The translations under genes and the position numbers were made by a program. Below are positions 1 through 9,379 of a DNA stretch of 64,000 nucleotides, piece after piece (position 1 is the first letter of the stretch; the number at the start of each line of letters is the position of its first letter). The notes under the pieces are model-generated. The model was not told the origin of the DNA, made no database searches, and was given only the letters and a program-made list of their open reading frames with translations. This DNA comes from Algoriphagus iocasae. GTDB taxonomy: Bacteria; Bacteroidota; Bacteroidia; Cytophagales; Cyclobacteriaceae. Location of the stretch: NCBI RefSeq assembly GCF_014206875.1, contig NZ_JACIJO010000003.1, positions 598,066 to 662,065 on the forward strand. The letters are read 5' to 3'.

Positions 1-365
1 ATCATACATCTGACATCCGACATCCGACACCTCACATCATACATCCAACACCCGACATCATAAATCATATATCATACATCATAGATCCCACTTCCGTCTC
101 CCGTCACCCGTCTTCCGTCTCTCATCCTTTCAGCCTTCATACTTCTAACTTAACTTCACCACTTTAACTTTTATTACCGGTGAAGCGACTGCCTACTGAG
201 ATTCGTTAAAAATCCCCCAGCCCCCTTTAATTAAGATTTTCATCCTATCAACAATTATCTACAAGGGGGATTGGGATCCGTCTTCGATAACCAACATCTA
301 ACATCCGACATCCCACATCCAACATCATACATCTGACATCTAACATCCGACATCATACATCAACC
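1..365. repeat. Low-complexity intergenic repeat tract
   Basis: Degenerate short direct repeats of the type CATACATCTGACATC or CATCCGACATC fill 1-75 and 290-365. Between them, 208-275 holds a palindrome-like pair of C-rich and G-rich runs (AATCCCCCAGCCCCC and AAGGGGGATTGGG). No gene is seen before 559. The same CATACATC motif recurs at 31981-32017, directly upstream of the aminotransferase gene. Confidence 0.75.
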
Positions 366-447
366 CATACCCCTTTCACCAAAATATAAGGCCGTCAAAA
401 AGGCAATATGAAATATTAACAAAAAGGATTTATGATTTGGTACAGCA

Positions 448-481
448 TTTGCCTTTTAATCATCTGTTTTTATTTACTTTG
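448..481 (+). promoter_or_regulatory. Possible Bacteroidota-type promoter for the lipoprotein/LRR operon
   Basis: TTTG at 448-451 lies 22 bases before TTACTTTG (474-481), a 7 of 8 match to the Bacteroidota -7 element TAnnTTTG, with the usual spacing to a -33 TTTG. Transcription would begin about 70 bases before the ATG at 559. The core TACTTTGTAC also resembles repeat family E, so the match may be fortuitous. Confidence 0.35.
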
Positions 482-558
482 TACCACATTTGCCGATCGG
501 GAATATCCTATTCTGCAATTCCAAGAAAAACCTAAATAAATTAAATCAAACCCCTAAA

Positions 559-1026
559 ATGAAAGAAAAGTTACTCTCTTTTTCGATCAACCGCTCTCTA
601 ATAATTGCCCTAGTAGGTCTATTGGCTCTTGGCGCATGTAAGAGTAAAAAGAAAGCTGTAGAACCAGCTCCTGCTCCGGCTCCAGTAGAAACAGTTACTG
701 AAACTCCTCCGCCAGCACCAGTGGCTTCTGCTGAAGAAGTAGCTGCTGAAAAACTTGAAAATTACTTCAACTCTGTAGCAGCTTCCGGGAATACTTCCAT
801 GGCAAATCAATCTATTCAGGAAACTTTGGCCATGTTCTCAAATCAGGAAACTCCCGTTTTGATCGTGATTCATGAAGAAAACGGAATCAAGGATTATGAT
901 GAGCCTACCACCATCAAAAAGTACCTTGAGTACCTGAAAGACACCAAGAAAAACCTGAATTTCATCTCAGATATCCGTCTGGATGCAAATGGTAAAGTTT
1001 CTGAATTGGAACTTAGAAGAAAATAA
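559..1026 (+). CDS. Proline-rich lipoprotein of unknown function
   Basis: A 155-residue predicted lipoprotein. A hydrophobic segment (residues 12-25) ends in the lipobox LGAC with Cys27, followed by lysines and a Pro/Ala-rich linker of about 20 residues that probably spans away from the membrane. A small mixed alpha/beta domain of about 90 residues follows; I do not recognise its family. The frame stays open upstream to a TTG at 490, but only the ATG at 559 gives a normal signal peptide. It is the first gene of a four-gene operon with two exported proteins and an LRR protein, which suggests a joint role in the envelope. Confidence 0.85.
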   Translation: MKEKLLSFSINRSLIIALVGLLALGACKSKKKAVEPAPAPAPVETVTETPPPAPVASAEEVAAEKLENYFNSVAASGNTSMANQSIQETLAMFSNQETPVLIVIHEENGIKDYDEPTTIKKYLEYLKDTKKNLNFISDIRLDANGKVSELELRRK

Positions 1027-1053
1027 TCTCCCATCTGAAAAATTAGATTTGAC

Positions 1054-1632
1054 ATGAACAATAAAATGATCCTTATGTTGGGCCTATTTCTTGCCACAAC
1101 AGTAAGTGTATTCGCACAAGCAGATGATATTAGCCCAGCAAGAAAGCAGGCAATTGACTCTCTAGCTTTAGAAAAAGTAAAAGATTTAAGTAAATATATC
1201 AGCATCATCGGTAGCAAAGAAACTCAGTTTTCTGAAGCAAATCGTGTAATGGATAGAGCTGAAGAGCTTTTCGCTCCAGGTGCTGAAATGGGAGTTTCCA
1301 GCATTAACTCCAGCGAAATTGCTTATTATAAAGTAAGACGCTACTTCGAAAGATTGATGGCACTTAACTATGATAGAGTAAATATCACTTGGTACGATAT
1401 CCAGTACATCTCTGATCTGGAAAGACAGCCTGATGGAAGATATGTAGGGGTGATCACCGTGTTCCAAAGATTCGAAGGTACATCCATTGAAACTGGCATG
1501 AACTACAAGGATACCACGAAAAAAGACATCACTATTTACGTAGAGAAAAAGCAAACTCAAATTGCCGGACGTACCATCGAATTCTGGGATGTGATGTTAG
1601 GCGATGTTAGAGTTACTGAAACCTCCGCATGA
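1054..1632 (+). CDS. Small exported protein of unknown function
   Basis: A 192-residue protein with a clear signal peptide (residues 1-22, ending VSVFAQ). The mature part has a helical first half and a beta-rich second half with many aromatic residues. No catalytic motif or known family was recognised. It begins 28 bases after the lipoprotein gene, and its stop overlaps the next start as ATGA, so translation is probably coupled. Probably periplasmic. Confidence 0.85.
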   Translation: MNNKMILMLGLFLATTVSVFAQADDISPARKQAIDSLALEKVKDLSKYISIIGSKETQFSEANRVMDRAEELFAPGAEMGVSSINSSEIAYYKVRRYFERLMALNYDRVNITWYDIQYISDLERQPDGRYVGVITVFQRFEGTSIETGMNYKDTTKKDITIYVEKKQTQIAGRTIEFWDVMLGDVRVTETSA

Positions 1633-2471
1633 GATTAATTTTCCTGATTTTTGCGTTTTTTAATGCAAGCATCTTTCTTGTCTCGGGGCAGGGCATAGGC
1701 AGCCCCGGGACAATTAAAGATGACGGCAGATTCGCAGCATCAACAAAACAAGTAAATCAATTTTTTAGGAGATTCAATGCAGAAGAATCTCCAACAGATG
1801 GAAACAAAAGGTTTTACCCAGGGGATTCCCTATATCATAATAAGGCTTTAAGAGAAGGTTTCTTACAAATCCTGTTTGATAACCAAACCTCCTCCATCTC
1901 TACAGACCTTAAAGATCAATTTACCAAAAACGTACTGTCGGATGCATATCCACAGTATCTCAACTTCCATCGTGAAGGTTGGCTTGCTGAAGTACAGGCA
2001 GATTTTCTTTTCAAAGGAAAAAGGGAAACAGCCACTTTGATCTTGAAATTGCAGCCAGAAGGATTGGGGTATGAATGGGTCATAGATAGGGTGAGTTTTC
2101 CCCCTTTTAAGGATCTCTTCAACAAGCCCGTCGGGAATGAAAAAGATTTTCTGCACCCTTTGAGCCATGAATTGGGCTTTATGAACCTTCGTAGGGCTTT
2201 TCAGGATTCAAAAGTGCCAGAAGCATTTACCAAGTCCAGTTTCGAACCTGATTATTTGACACTGTTTTTGTATGAAATGAAACAGAACAATATCCGATTC
2301 GAAACTGTCAAAGATGTGAAATTCCATTTCTTCCAAATTGAAGGATGGTACTTTGAAGTGAATCAATTCAATAGACCGGGATTTAACACAGGTTGGTTGA
2401 TATCAAATCTGGTTAAATTAAATCCAGGTGATAAGGATACTATCCTGAAATATATTTATGATCAACAGTAA
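1629..2471 (+). CDS. Exported protein of unknown function
   Basis: A 280-residue protein with a hydrophobic signal peptide (about residues 1-20, ending LVSGQ). The mature chain is rich in aromatic and charged residues and shows no motif that I recognise. Its ATG overlaps the previous stop by four bases, and its last 14 bases overlap the start of the LRR gene, so the four genes are translationally linked. The tight linkage is the main functional clue: it probably works with the secreted LRR protein. Confidence 0.85.
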   Translation: MRLIFLIFAFFNASIFLVSGQGIGSPGTIKDDGRFAASTKQVNQFFRRFNAEESPTDGNKRFYPGDSLYHNKALREGFLQILFDNQTSSISTDLKDQFTKNVLSDAYPQYLNFHREGWLAEVQADFLFKGKRETATLILKLQPEGLGYEWVIDRVSFPPFKDLFNKPVGNEKDFLHPLSHELGFMNLRRAFQDSKVPEAFTKSSFEPDYLTLFLYEMKQNNIRFETVKDVKFHFFQIEGWYFEVNQFNRPGFNTGWLISNLVKLNPGDKDTILKYIYDQQ

Positions 2472-4908
2472 AAAAATTTCTCTTCTAGTTCTACTCTTTT
2501 GCTTTGGGCTTACAAGCTTTGCCCAAAATATAAAGGGGTATTCCTCAGATGAAATAAAAGACTTCAGTGGAAAAGTAGAGGATCAGATCCGCTTTCTCGA
2601 ATATCTTCTTAACACCGTGGGTAACTCAGAAACCCCGGCAAGAGATAAGGATGTGGTCATCAGAGAAAGCTATTTGAAAATTTTTCGAGATGCTCAGGTG
2701 CAGGTAGAAGACGATCTTCTCATGGACAGAAAAGTCGTGACCAATAAGGACGTGACTGCTTACCTGAAAGATATTGAGTTCTTTTTCGATAATGCCGATT
2801 TCAAATTCAAAATCAGGGAAGTAAAACCTTCCCAAAAGGATAATGGAGATGTTTTCTTTGTAGTTTCATTGGATAGGACCATCACCGCCAGCGGTAAAAC
2901 CGGAGAGAAGATCTCCAACACCAAACCTCGCTTTGTAGAAGTCAACCTGGATGAAAAATCCCAGGAACTTAAAATTGCCAGTATCTATACCACCAAACTT
3001 AGCCGCGACGAGGAATTGGCAGAATGGTGGGAAATTCTGGATCCCAACTGGAAAGTATTCTTAAAGGAGAAATTTCAACTGACTGAGTTTGACTCGGTCG
3101 ACACGGATATGCTCTACCGTTTTGTAGGCATGGATTCCTTGGATATCTCCGGCACCACTACACTCCTGAATCTAAAGCCACTTGAGGCAATGAGGGAGTT
3201 GAAATATGTGAACCTAAGTAATACTCAGGTAACTGAGTTAGGCCCGATATCCAATGTGACTTTTCTGGAATACCTGGACGTCAGCAATACACCTACCTCT
3301 GATATTCAATTTATCAAATACTCGGATCGCCTAAAGCATCTGGATATTTCGAATACCCAAATCCAACAAATAGAGGAACTGGCTAATTTAAAGTCTCTTA
3401 AATCATTGAAAGCTGACAGAACTCCAATAATGAGTTTTGCGGTCTTGAATGAGTTTGATAGCCTTCAAAGCTTAAGCTTGGTGGAAAGCGGATTTAACAG
3501 CGCTGAAAATATCAAGGAATTAAGCAAATTGAAAAGTCTAGATCTAAGCCGAAATTATCTGATCAATTTTACAGCTCTGGCGGACTTGAAAAACTTGGTT
3601 TACCTGAATCTTTCAGAAACCAATATCCAGGATTTAACTCCTTTGAATAACCTGCAGGAATTGGAACAAGTGGATTTGACAGGAACCCAGATTGCTGATA
3701 TCTCTGTCCTGAATGCCAAACCTAAACTGGTAAAAGTTCTGGCAGATCAAAGTAAGCTTTCCGTTCTGGCCGCAGATAACTTCACCAGAAATAACCCGAA
3801 AGTTCTCCTGATCCACCATGTCAAGGATTTGGAAAGCTGGTGGTCTGGACTTTCCGATGCCTGGAAATCAACATTGAAAAAGGCTAACCCGAAAATCAGA
3901 ACTGACAATCCAAACGTAGAAATCCTAACTGAAACAATTGGTCTAGAATCTTTGGATATGTCAGGGGAGGGGATATTGACCCTAAATCCTATAACACGAT
4001 TTGTCAAATTACAGACCTTAAATTTCTCCGAAAATGAGATTTCTGATCTTTTGCCACTTTCCGAAGTAAAAACTCTGGTGGAAATTGTGGGTAAAAACAC
4101 TACGGTTAAGGATATCTCACCAATTAAAAACAATGAGTTACTGGAAAGAATAGATCTGGAAGGAGCTCCGGTTCAAAGTATTATGGATGTACTTTCTCTG
4201 CCAGCTTTGACTTATCTAAATGTCAATAACTCAGAAATATTTGCTGAGGAAGTTCCTGAAGTACTGATCCAGAAACCTAGCTTAAATATCATCTACAGAA
4301 CAGATGAATTGATGGCTTGGTGGGATTCTTTGGATGATGTATGGAAAACCTTATTGAGAAAACAGAATTCTACTCCTGAAAACCCAAATACAGATCAGTT
4401 ACATGCCATGACTGGAAAATCCTCTCTGGATTTTGAAAGGGTAGCCATTGGGAAAATTGAAGCATTGACCATCTTCAGCAACTTAAGGTCTCTGACCATA
4501 TTTGATGCTCCACTGATGGATATTACTCCTGTCTCAGAAATGAAATTGCTTAAATCTCTAAAGATTTCCCAAGTTCCGGTTTCTGACTTCTCAGCCATTG
4601 CTTCTTTAAATGAATTGGAAGAACTCGATATTTCTAATACAGGCATTTCCGATCTGGACCCAATGGAGAATCTAATTCATTTGAAAAAGTTGAATCTGTC
4701 TGGCACAAACCTAAAAGTACTTAGAGGTCTGGAAGGATTAATTAATCTCGAGGAACTGGATGTGGCTAGTACCAATCTAAGATCCCTGAGGCCAATTGAA
4801 GGATTGACCAATCTTAAAAAGCTTTCTTGTTTTAACACAAGATTGAATAGTAGATCCGTTGATAGCTTTAAGCAGGCAGTGCCTGATTGCGAAGTGCGAT
4901 TCTATTAA
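2458..4908 (+). CDS. Exported leucine-rich-repeat protein with three WW-x(6)-W modules
   Basis: An 816-residue protein with a signal peptide (residues 1-22, ending TSFAQ). Residues about 24-185 form an N-terminal domain without repeats. Then come three blocks, each opened by a conserved motif of two adjacent Trp and a third Trp seven residues later (W190/W191/W198, W461/W462/W469, W621/W622/W629), with a loosely conserved acidic/Asn stretch and a run of leucine-rich repeats of the LxxLxLSxTxIxDLxPL type, about 22 residues each. LRR arrays of this kind are protein-binding scaffolds. It is the last gene of the operon and is followed by a strong hairpin terminator. The partner is unknown; surface or periplasmic binding is inferred. 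Confidence 0.9.
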   Translation: MINSKKISLLVLLFCFGLTSFAQNIKGYSSDEIKDFSGKVEDQIRFLEYLLNTVGNSETPARDKDVVIRESYLKIFRDAQVQVEDDLLMDRKVVTNKDVTAYLKDIEFFFDNADFKFKIREVKPSQKDNGDVFFVVSLDRTITASGKTGEKISNTKPRFVEVNLDEKSQELKIASIYTTKLSRDEELAEWWEILDPNWKVFLKEKFQLTEFDSVDTDMLYRFVGMDSLDISGTTTLLNLKPLEAMRELKYVNLSNTQVTELGPISNVTFLEYLDVSNTPTSDIQFIKYSDRLKHLDISNTQIQQIEELANLKSLKSLKADRTPIMSFAVLNEFDSLQSLSLVESGFNSAENIKELSKLKSLDLSRNYLINFTALADLKNLVYLNLSETNIQDLTPLNNLQELEQVDLTGTQIADISVLNAKPKLVKVLADQSKLSVLAADNFTRNNPKVLLIHHVKDLESWWSGLSDAWKSTLKKANPKIRTDNPNVEILTETIGLESLDMSGEGILTLNPITRFVKLQTLNFSENEISDLLPLSEVKTLVEIVGKNTTVKDISPIKNNELLERIDLEGAPVQSIMDVLSLPALTYLNVNNSEIFAEEVPEVLIQKPSLNIIYRTDELMAWWDSLDDVWKTLLRKQNSTPENPNTDQLHAMTGKSSLDFERVAIGKIEALTIFSNLRSLTIFDAPLMDITPVSEMKLLKSLKISQVPVSDFSAIASLNELEELDISNTGISDLDPMENLIHLKKLNLSGTNLKVLRGLEGLINLEELDVASTNLRSLRPIEGLTNLKKLSCFNTRLNSRSVDSFKQAVPDCEVRFY

Positions 4909-5028
4909 AAGGGTAAAAAAAATAAGGGATAAAAAATTATAAAAAAGAATCCCTTATCAATGTTCTAGAAAAAATTATGAGAAAAGTTGCTTAATCACCC
5001 TGACATAAAGGTATAGAGTCCCCATTAA

Positions 5029-5058
5029 AAAAAAATACCCAGTACTGGGTATTTTTTT
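5029..5058 (+). terminator. Perfectly palindromic intrinsic terminator after the LRR gene
   Basis: Two 15-base arms, perfectly complementary about the junction 5043/5044: an A-run then ATACCCAGT, followed by ACTGGGTAT and a T-run. The T-run after the GC core makes it a terminator for the upstream operon; the A-run lets it work on the opposite strand as well. It lies about 120 bases after the LRR stop codon. Confidence 0.85.
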
Positions 5059-5158
5059 GTTTCAGGCACATGAATTTATCCACATTTTGGTCTTTTTAAA
5101 GGAATTGATTGTATTTTATGGTGTTAAATTTATTTGGCTTAAGGTTTTCATTTGGAGC

Positions 5159-6712
5159 ATGATTTTAAAAAAAAGCAGACTTTTTCAGATTTACCTCATT
5201 AGTTTTTGTCTGCTTACCTTGGCTTTCATCATTTTTGGCTTCAATAAGGGTTTCGATGTCATGGACGAAGGTTTGTATTTGCTTCTTCTAGATCCCTTAC
5301 AGGAAAATCAAGCTGGGATTTATCATTATGATTTGTTCTTCAAGCTCTTCTACCAACTTACTGGATTTGAATTCGGAATTGTCTGCTCCAGATTTTTAAG
5401 ATTGCTTTGCTATTTCCTAGCGGCATTATCTCTTACTTATTTTTGGAAGAATCTTAATCAAAAACAGGATTTTGACTGGGAGCATGGTTTGATTTTTCTA
5501 TTAGCTATATTCTCAGGTTATGCGTTTTTGCCGGCAAGTTTATCCTATAATTCCCTATCGGTGACATTGGCTTGCCTATGGCTTTGGATGATTTCTTATA
5601 AGACAATTCGGTTATCCAGAGTTTTGATTTTGGGTTTCATTTTGGCTTTGCTGATTTATGTGAAAATAACCGCAGCATTTTGCTTGCTGATCCTATCCCT
5701 GATTTGCTTGGGATATAAAAGGCAGTTGAACTGGAAAATTATCTTAAGCCTCTCAGTTCCATTTATCTTGTTGGAATGCTTTTTTAGTCTTTCAGTGGGT
5801 GTTTCGGTCATCTCCCGAATTCAGGAAAGTTGGGCGATGATGGACTCGAGGTCTGATTATCAATGGGGACATTTATTTAAAATCAACCTAGTGGGAGCGT
5901 TTTGGATTCTTCTGGTAGCCATTCCTGCTTATTTGATTTCAAAACTGAAATCCAGCTTTACTTCATACTTGTTAGCTATTCTTTTAGGAATCATAGGAGT
6001 AGTATTTAATATCACTTGGATTACAGAGGAATGGTCTCATATTTTTATGTTGATCACTGCTGCTCTGATGGGATTTTTTGTCGGGAGATTTGATTGGAAA
6101 TCAATTTCCAAAGATCAGCATCTTTTACTGTTATTAGTTCTGATCCTTCCTTTTGCCTTACATATGGGCTCCAATGTTTACTGGCTGCGACTCGGAATTC
6201 ATTACTGGGTGTTTTGGCTTATTACTTTGATGTTTTTAGTAGGCCCAGACACTGATAAAATCTCCCAAATAAAAGTTGCAGTTCCCATTGTTTCCTTGCT
6301 CTTAGTATTCAATGGGATATGGTGGAAACCTTTCGGTTCAGAGTCGCTTTGGAACTTTAACAGCAAATGGGAATATAAACCAGGAAGGTATATTTTGCTT
6401 TCTCGGGAAATGCATGAGATTTTGTCAGATGTGAAGCCAATGCTTGCCGAAATCCCCGATTCAGAAATGATCGCTGTTTATAGAAACCCAGGATGGATGT
6501 ATCTTCTGAACAGACAATCTCCTAACAGTCCCGGAATTTGGGATCAGGATCAATTAAAATCTCTTTATCCTGAATTTCCCAAGGGACTGAGAGCCATTTT
6601 ATATTTTCCTTATCAAGAGCTCCCAAATTTTAGGCCGGAAGAATTTATCGAAAAAGAATATAGCTTTGCCCAAGGTACTCTTAAATTGGAATTGAGAAAG
6701 CAAGAAGATTGA
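5159..6712 (+). CDS. Multi-pass membrane protein, GT-C glycosyltransferase-like
   Basis: A 517-residue protein with about ten hydrophobic segments and a C-terminal soluble part of about 100 residues. A D-E pair (residues 36-37) sits just after the first membrane segment. That position and topology match GT-C transferases that use polyprenyl-phosphate sugars, though no specific family is recognised. The frame is open back to 5057, but that would start inside the terminator; the ATG at 5159 puts MILKKSR just before the first membrane helix. The next gene overlaps it by four bases. Function in glycan or lipid glycosylation is inferred. Confidence 0.8.
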   Translation: MILKKSRLFQIYLISFCLLTLAFIIFGFNKGFDVMDEGLYLLLLDPLQENQAGIYHYDLFFKLFYQLTGFEFGIVCSRFLRLLCYFLAALSLTYFWKNLNQKQDFDWEHGLIFLLAIFSGYAFLPASLSYNSLSVTLACLWLWMISYKTIRLSRVLILGFILALLIYVKITAAFCLLILSLICLGYKRQLNWKIILSLSVPFILLECFFSLSVGVSVISRIQESWAMMDSRSDYQWGHLFKINLVGAFWILLVAIPAYLISKLKSSFTSYLLAILLGIIGVVFNITWITEEWSHIFMLITAALMGFFVGRFDWKSISKDQHLLLLLVLILPFALHMGSNVYWLRLGIHYWVFWLITLMFLVGPDTDKISQIKVAVPIVSLLLVFNGIWWKPFGSESLWNFNSKWEYKPGRYILLSREMHEILSDVKPMLAEIPDSEMIAVYRNPGWMYLLNRQSPNSPGIWDQDQLKSLYPEFPKGLRAILYFPYQELPNFRPEEFIEKEYSFAQGTLKLELRKQED

Positions 6713-8268
6713 AAACCCTACTGAAGAATAATTTCCAATTCATCTGGTCCATCCTTGGGCTTATCGCCACCATTACCATTTGGTTTTTGCCTTGGAGGTT
6801 TCAGGTAAATGATGATGAAATCATGATGTGGCTGGTTTCAGGAGCCTATACTTGCACACCTGAATCCTATGTCGTTTTCATCCATCCCATCCTCAGCTGG
6901 ATCTTTTCCAAGCTTTACACCCTAGCGCCAAATATTCCTTGGTATCCTCTTACTTGGTTCTTTTTTGTTTTCCTGTCATTTACTTCATTAATATCAATTA
7001 TTGGGAGATTAAAAGTATCAATTAGTCAAAAAAGTCTCTTTGGGTTGCTCAACCTTTCCATCTTACTTCATTTACTTTTCTTTTTACAATTCACCCAGGT
7101 AGCAGGCTATATGACCATGGCTGGATTCGGCCTACTTATTAAAAAAGAGGAATTTGAGAAAGTTAAATGGGAGTCATATCTCTTGATTTTAATTGGTTTT
7201 TTAATCCGATTTGAAGCTGCTGCTCTGGTTACTTTCGGGATACTCATCTGGATTTTCTGCCAATATCCTTTTAAAAATCTGAAAGGATTTCTTCCTTTTT
7301 TATTCTCAATCATTTTGATAGGAGCAATGGTTTTTGGGAGTAAAACCATTTATGAAAAGGCATCGGATTATAATGAATTCTTGGCTTTTAACAGAGCTAG
7401 ATCCTCAGTTATTGATCATCCGGTTTTTTATCGGAAAGTTCTGGAAAATGAAATTGACCCTGATGATCCTTGGTTCTATTTTTCGCGATGGTATTTCGAA
7501 GAAGGTCATATTGATTTAGATGCGTTAAACGCTGAGAAAAGTAATTTGGATTCTGAGCTTTTTACAATCAATCAATTCAAAAATACATTTGTTCGAATCG
7601 TTTTGGTTCAAAAGGCGGAAGCATTTAAATCCTTTTTATCGCTGATAGTTGTTCTTCTAATCCTTTTCGGTTTCAAGAAAAAGAATGTTCTGTTTTTAGG
7701 TCTTTGGGCTTTGATTTTTATGATTTTAAATCATTTTTATTTGTTTTATGGAAGAGTCAATATGCTCTTTTTTCTGGTTTTAGTTTTTGTATTGTTTCAA
7801 AATTCGCATGTTATTAAAAAACCTAAATTCATTTATGCAATTGGACTCTTATTAGTATTGGGTTTAGGATATCACTTTTACAATTTTCTGGATGAAGGAA
7901 ATGGTAGAAGAGTGATGAAAAAAGAGATGAAAAGATTATTGGCTGAATTGCCTGATACAGAACCTGTGTTTTTAGAAGGGTATCAAGAACATATGTTTGG
8001 GTTGAATTATAGTGCAAGTTCTCCGGTACCTTTTATCAACCAAGGATGGCTTTCTAGATCCCCCTTTCAAAAAGAGATTTTAAAGAGGTTTGGAGTGAAT
8101 AGTTTAAAAGATTTGGATTCTTTTTCTCTTTTAGCAATTAGAATGGATGAGCCACTTGTTTTCCCTGATTATATGAAATCCATAAATCCGAATTTTCAAT
8201 TGAAATCATATAATACCAGTGATAATTTTCAGTTTTTAAGGTTTAAAGCCAGTGTGGGGAAACATTAA
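6709..8268 (+). CDS. Multi-pass membrane protein, GT-C glycosyltransferase-like
   Basis: A 519-residue protein with about ten membrane segments and a C-terminal soluble part. The first external loop carries NDDEIM (D35, D36, E37), matching the acidic motif that GT-C enzymes use for metal or donor binding. The start is a TTG whose last bases form the TGA stop of the previous gene (TTGA overlap), so the two products are probably made together. The two proteins share layout but little obvious sequence. Both are plausible lipid-linked sugar transferases; substrates are not predictable. Confidence 0.8.
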   Translation: MKTLLKNNFQFIWSILGLIATITIWFLPWRFQVNDDEIMMWLVSGAYTCTPESYVVFIHPILSWIFSKLYTLAPNIPWYPLTWFFFVFLSFTSLISIIGRLKVSISQKSLFGLLNLSILLHLLFFLQFTQVAGYMTMAGFGLLIKKEEFEKVKWESYLLILIGFLIRFEAAALVTFGILIWIFCQYPFKNLKGFLPFLFSIILIGAMVFGSKTIYEKASDYNEFLAFNRARSSVIDHPVFYRKVLENEIDPDDPWFYFSRWYFEEGHIDLDALNAEKSNLDSELFTINQFKNTFVRIVLVQKAEAFKSFLSLIVVLLILFGFKKKNVLFLGLWALIFMILNHFYLFYGRVNMLFFLVLVFVLFQNSHVIKKPKFIYAIGLLLVLGLGYHFYNFLDEGNGRRVMKKEMKRLLAELPDTEPVFLEGYQEHMFGLNYSASSPVPFINQGWLSRSPFQKEILKRFGVNSLKDLDSFSLLAIRMDEPLVFPDYMKSINPNFQLKSYNTSDNFQFLRFKASVGKH

Positions 8269-8749
8269 TCAAAATAAATCCTTCCAACCTCCAACTTCCC
8301 ACTTCCAACCTCCAACTTCCCACCTCCAACTTCCGACTTCTCCCCATCTACTTTAAACTTTAAACTCTCTACTCTCCCTTCACCGTTCATCGTAAAATTG
8401 CATTATTCCCAAATCCCATTAAATTTGTTTAACCGAGTAATAAATTTACTCAGTCGCTAGTTTCCATGGTGGGAGTGAAAGGGCGAAGCTGTCCGCCGGA
8501 GGCGGAATTTAAAATTTATAATTATTTAATTTAAAATTGAACTTGGGTTCTATTTCTAATCTTTTGTAAATTAATTAGGCCTTAATTTTAAATTTTAGTA
8601 TACGCTTTCATACCTGTACCCAAAGAAAAAAGGGGTTGAAGTCTCTTTCAACATTTTATGGACAATGGACTGTCTTTGGTGGATGATTATCTGCTAATTT
8701 TAAATTATTAATTTTCCATTTTAAATTTCCCCATTTTTAATTTTTTATT
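8269..8749. repeat. Gene-free gap with repeat remnants
   Basis: 8280-8345 holds CCAACTTCC/CCAACCTCC direct repeats. At 8431-8455 is an element with the hairpin GAGTAA-taaat-TTACTC, followed by the phrase TGAAAGGGCGAAGCTG (from 8477); a related copy lies at 31138-31375. The rest is AT-rich with family G motifs (TTTTAAATT) up to the next start. No gene was found. Confidence 0.65.
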
Positions 8750-9103
8750 ATGGCAAATATTATTGTTGATAAAACATTCAGGTTTGCTCAGGAGATAATT
8801 ACTGTTTATCTGGATTTAAGAGAAAAAGGTCATTACAAAATTGCAGATCAACTAGTAAAATCAGGAACCTCTATTGGCGCCAACGTTGAAGAAGCACAAG
8901 CTGCCCACTCGAAGCTTGATTTCGTAGCAAAACTCACGATCTCAAATAAAGAAGCTCGGGAAACCAGGTACTGGCTAAGACTATTGGATAAAAAAGAATT
9001 ACTCTCCGAACATCCTTCATTTCCCTATTTAAAATCAGAAATAGAAGAAATAATTCTCCTGCTTAATTCTATAATCAAGAAATCTAGAGAAAATTTAAAA
9101 TAG
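8750..9103 (+). CDS. Four-helix-bundle protein (23S rRNA intervening-sequence protein family)
   Basis: A 117-residue, wholly helical protein. The motifs QLVKSGTSIGANVEEAQ and KEARETRYWLRLL are the signature of the small four-helix-bundle family first seen encoded in 23S rRNA intervening sequences. Members form pentameric bundles; their biochemical role is not known. It starts with ATG directly after AT-rich family G repeats and ends just before the 22-bp tandem array. A second member lies at 52286-52654, also embedded in repeats. Confidence 0.92.
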   Translation: MANIIVDKTFRFAQEIITVYLDLREKGHYKIADQLVKSGTSIGANVEEAQAAHSKLDFVAKLTISNKEARETRYWLRLLDKKELLSEHPSFPYLKSEIEEIILLLNSIIKKSRENLK

Positions 9104-9123
9104 CTCCTCGCCACCAGTTGAGA

Positions 9124-9374
9124 TTTTAAATTCTTAATTCTTCCATTTTAAATTTCTAATTCTTCCATTTTAAATTTCTAATTCTTCCATTTTAAATTCT
9201 TAATTCTTCCATTTTAAATTTCTAATTCTTCCATTTTAAATTCTTAATTCTTCCATTTTAAATTCTTAATTCTTCCATTTTAAATTCTTAATTCTTCCAT
9301 TTTAAATTCCTAATTCTTCCATTTTAAATTTCTAATTCTTCCATTTTAAATTCCTAATTCTTCCATTTTAAATT
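9124..9374. repeat. Tandem array, 22-bp unit, eleven copies
   Basis: The unit TTCCATTTTAAATttCTAATTC begins at 9141 and recurs every 22 bases exactly to 9361 (eleven copies), with a partial copy at 9124-9140. Copies differ only at the bases after AAAT (TTC, TCT or TCC). The last copy runs into the GTG start at 9380. There are no spacers, so it is not a CRISPR array. Confidence 0.95.
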
Positions 9375-9379
9375 AATAA

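Noticed and set aside
9124-9374. CRISPR-like repeat array
   Set aside because: The 22-base units abut without spacers, and no cas gene is in the window.
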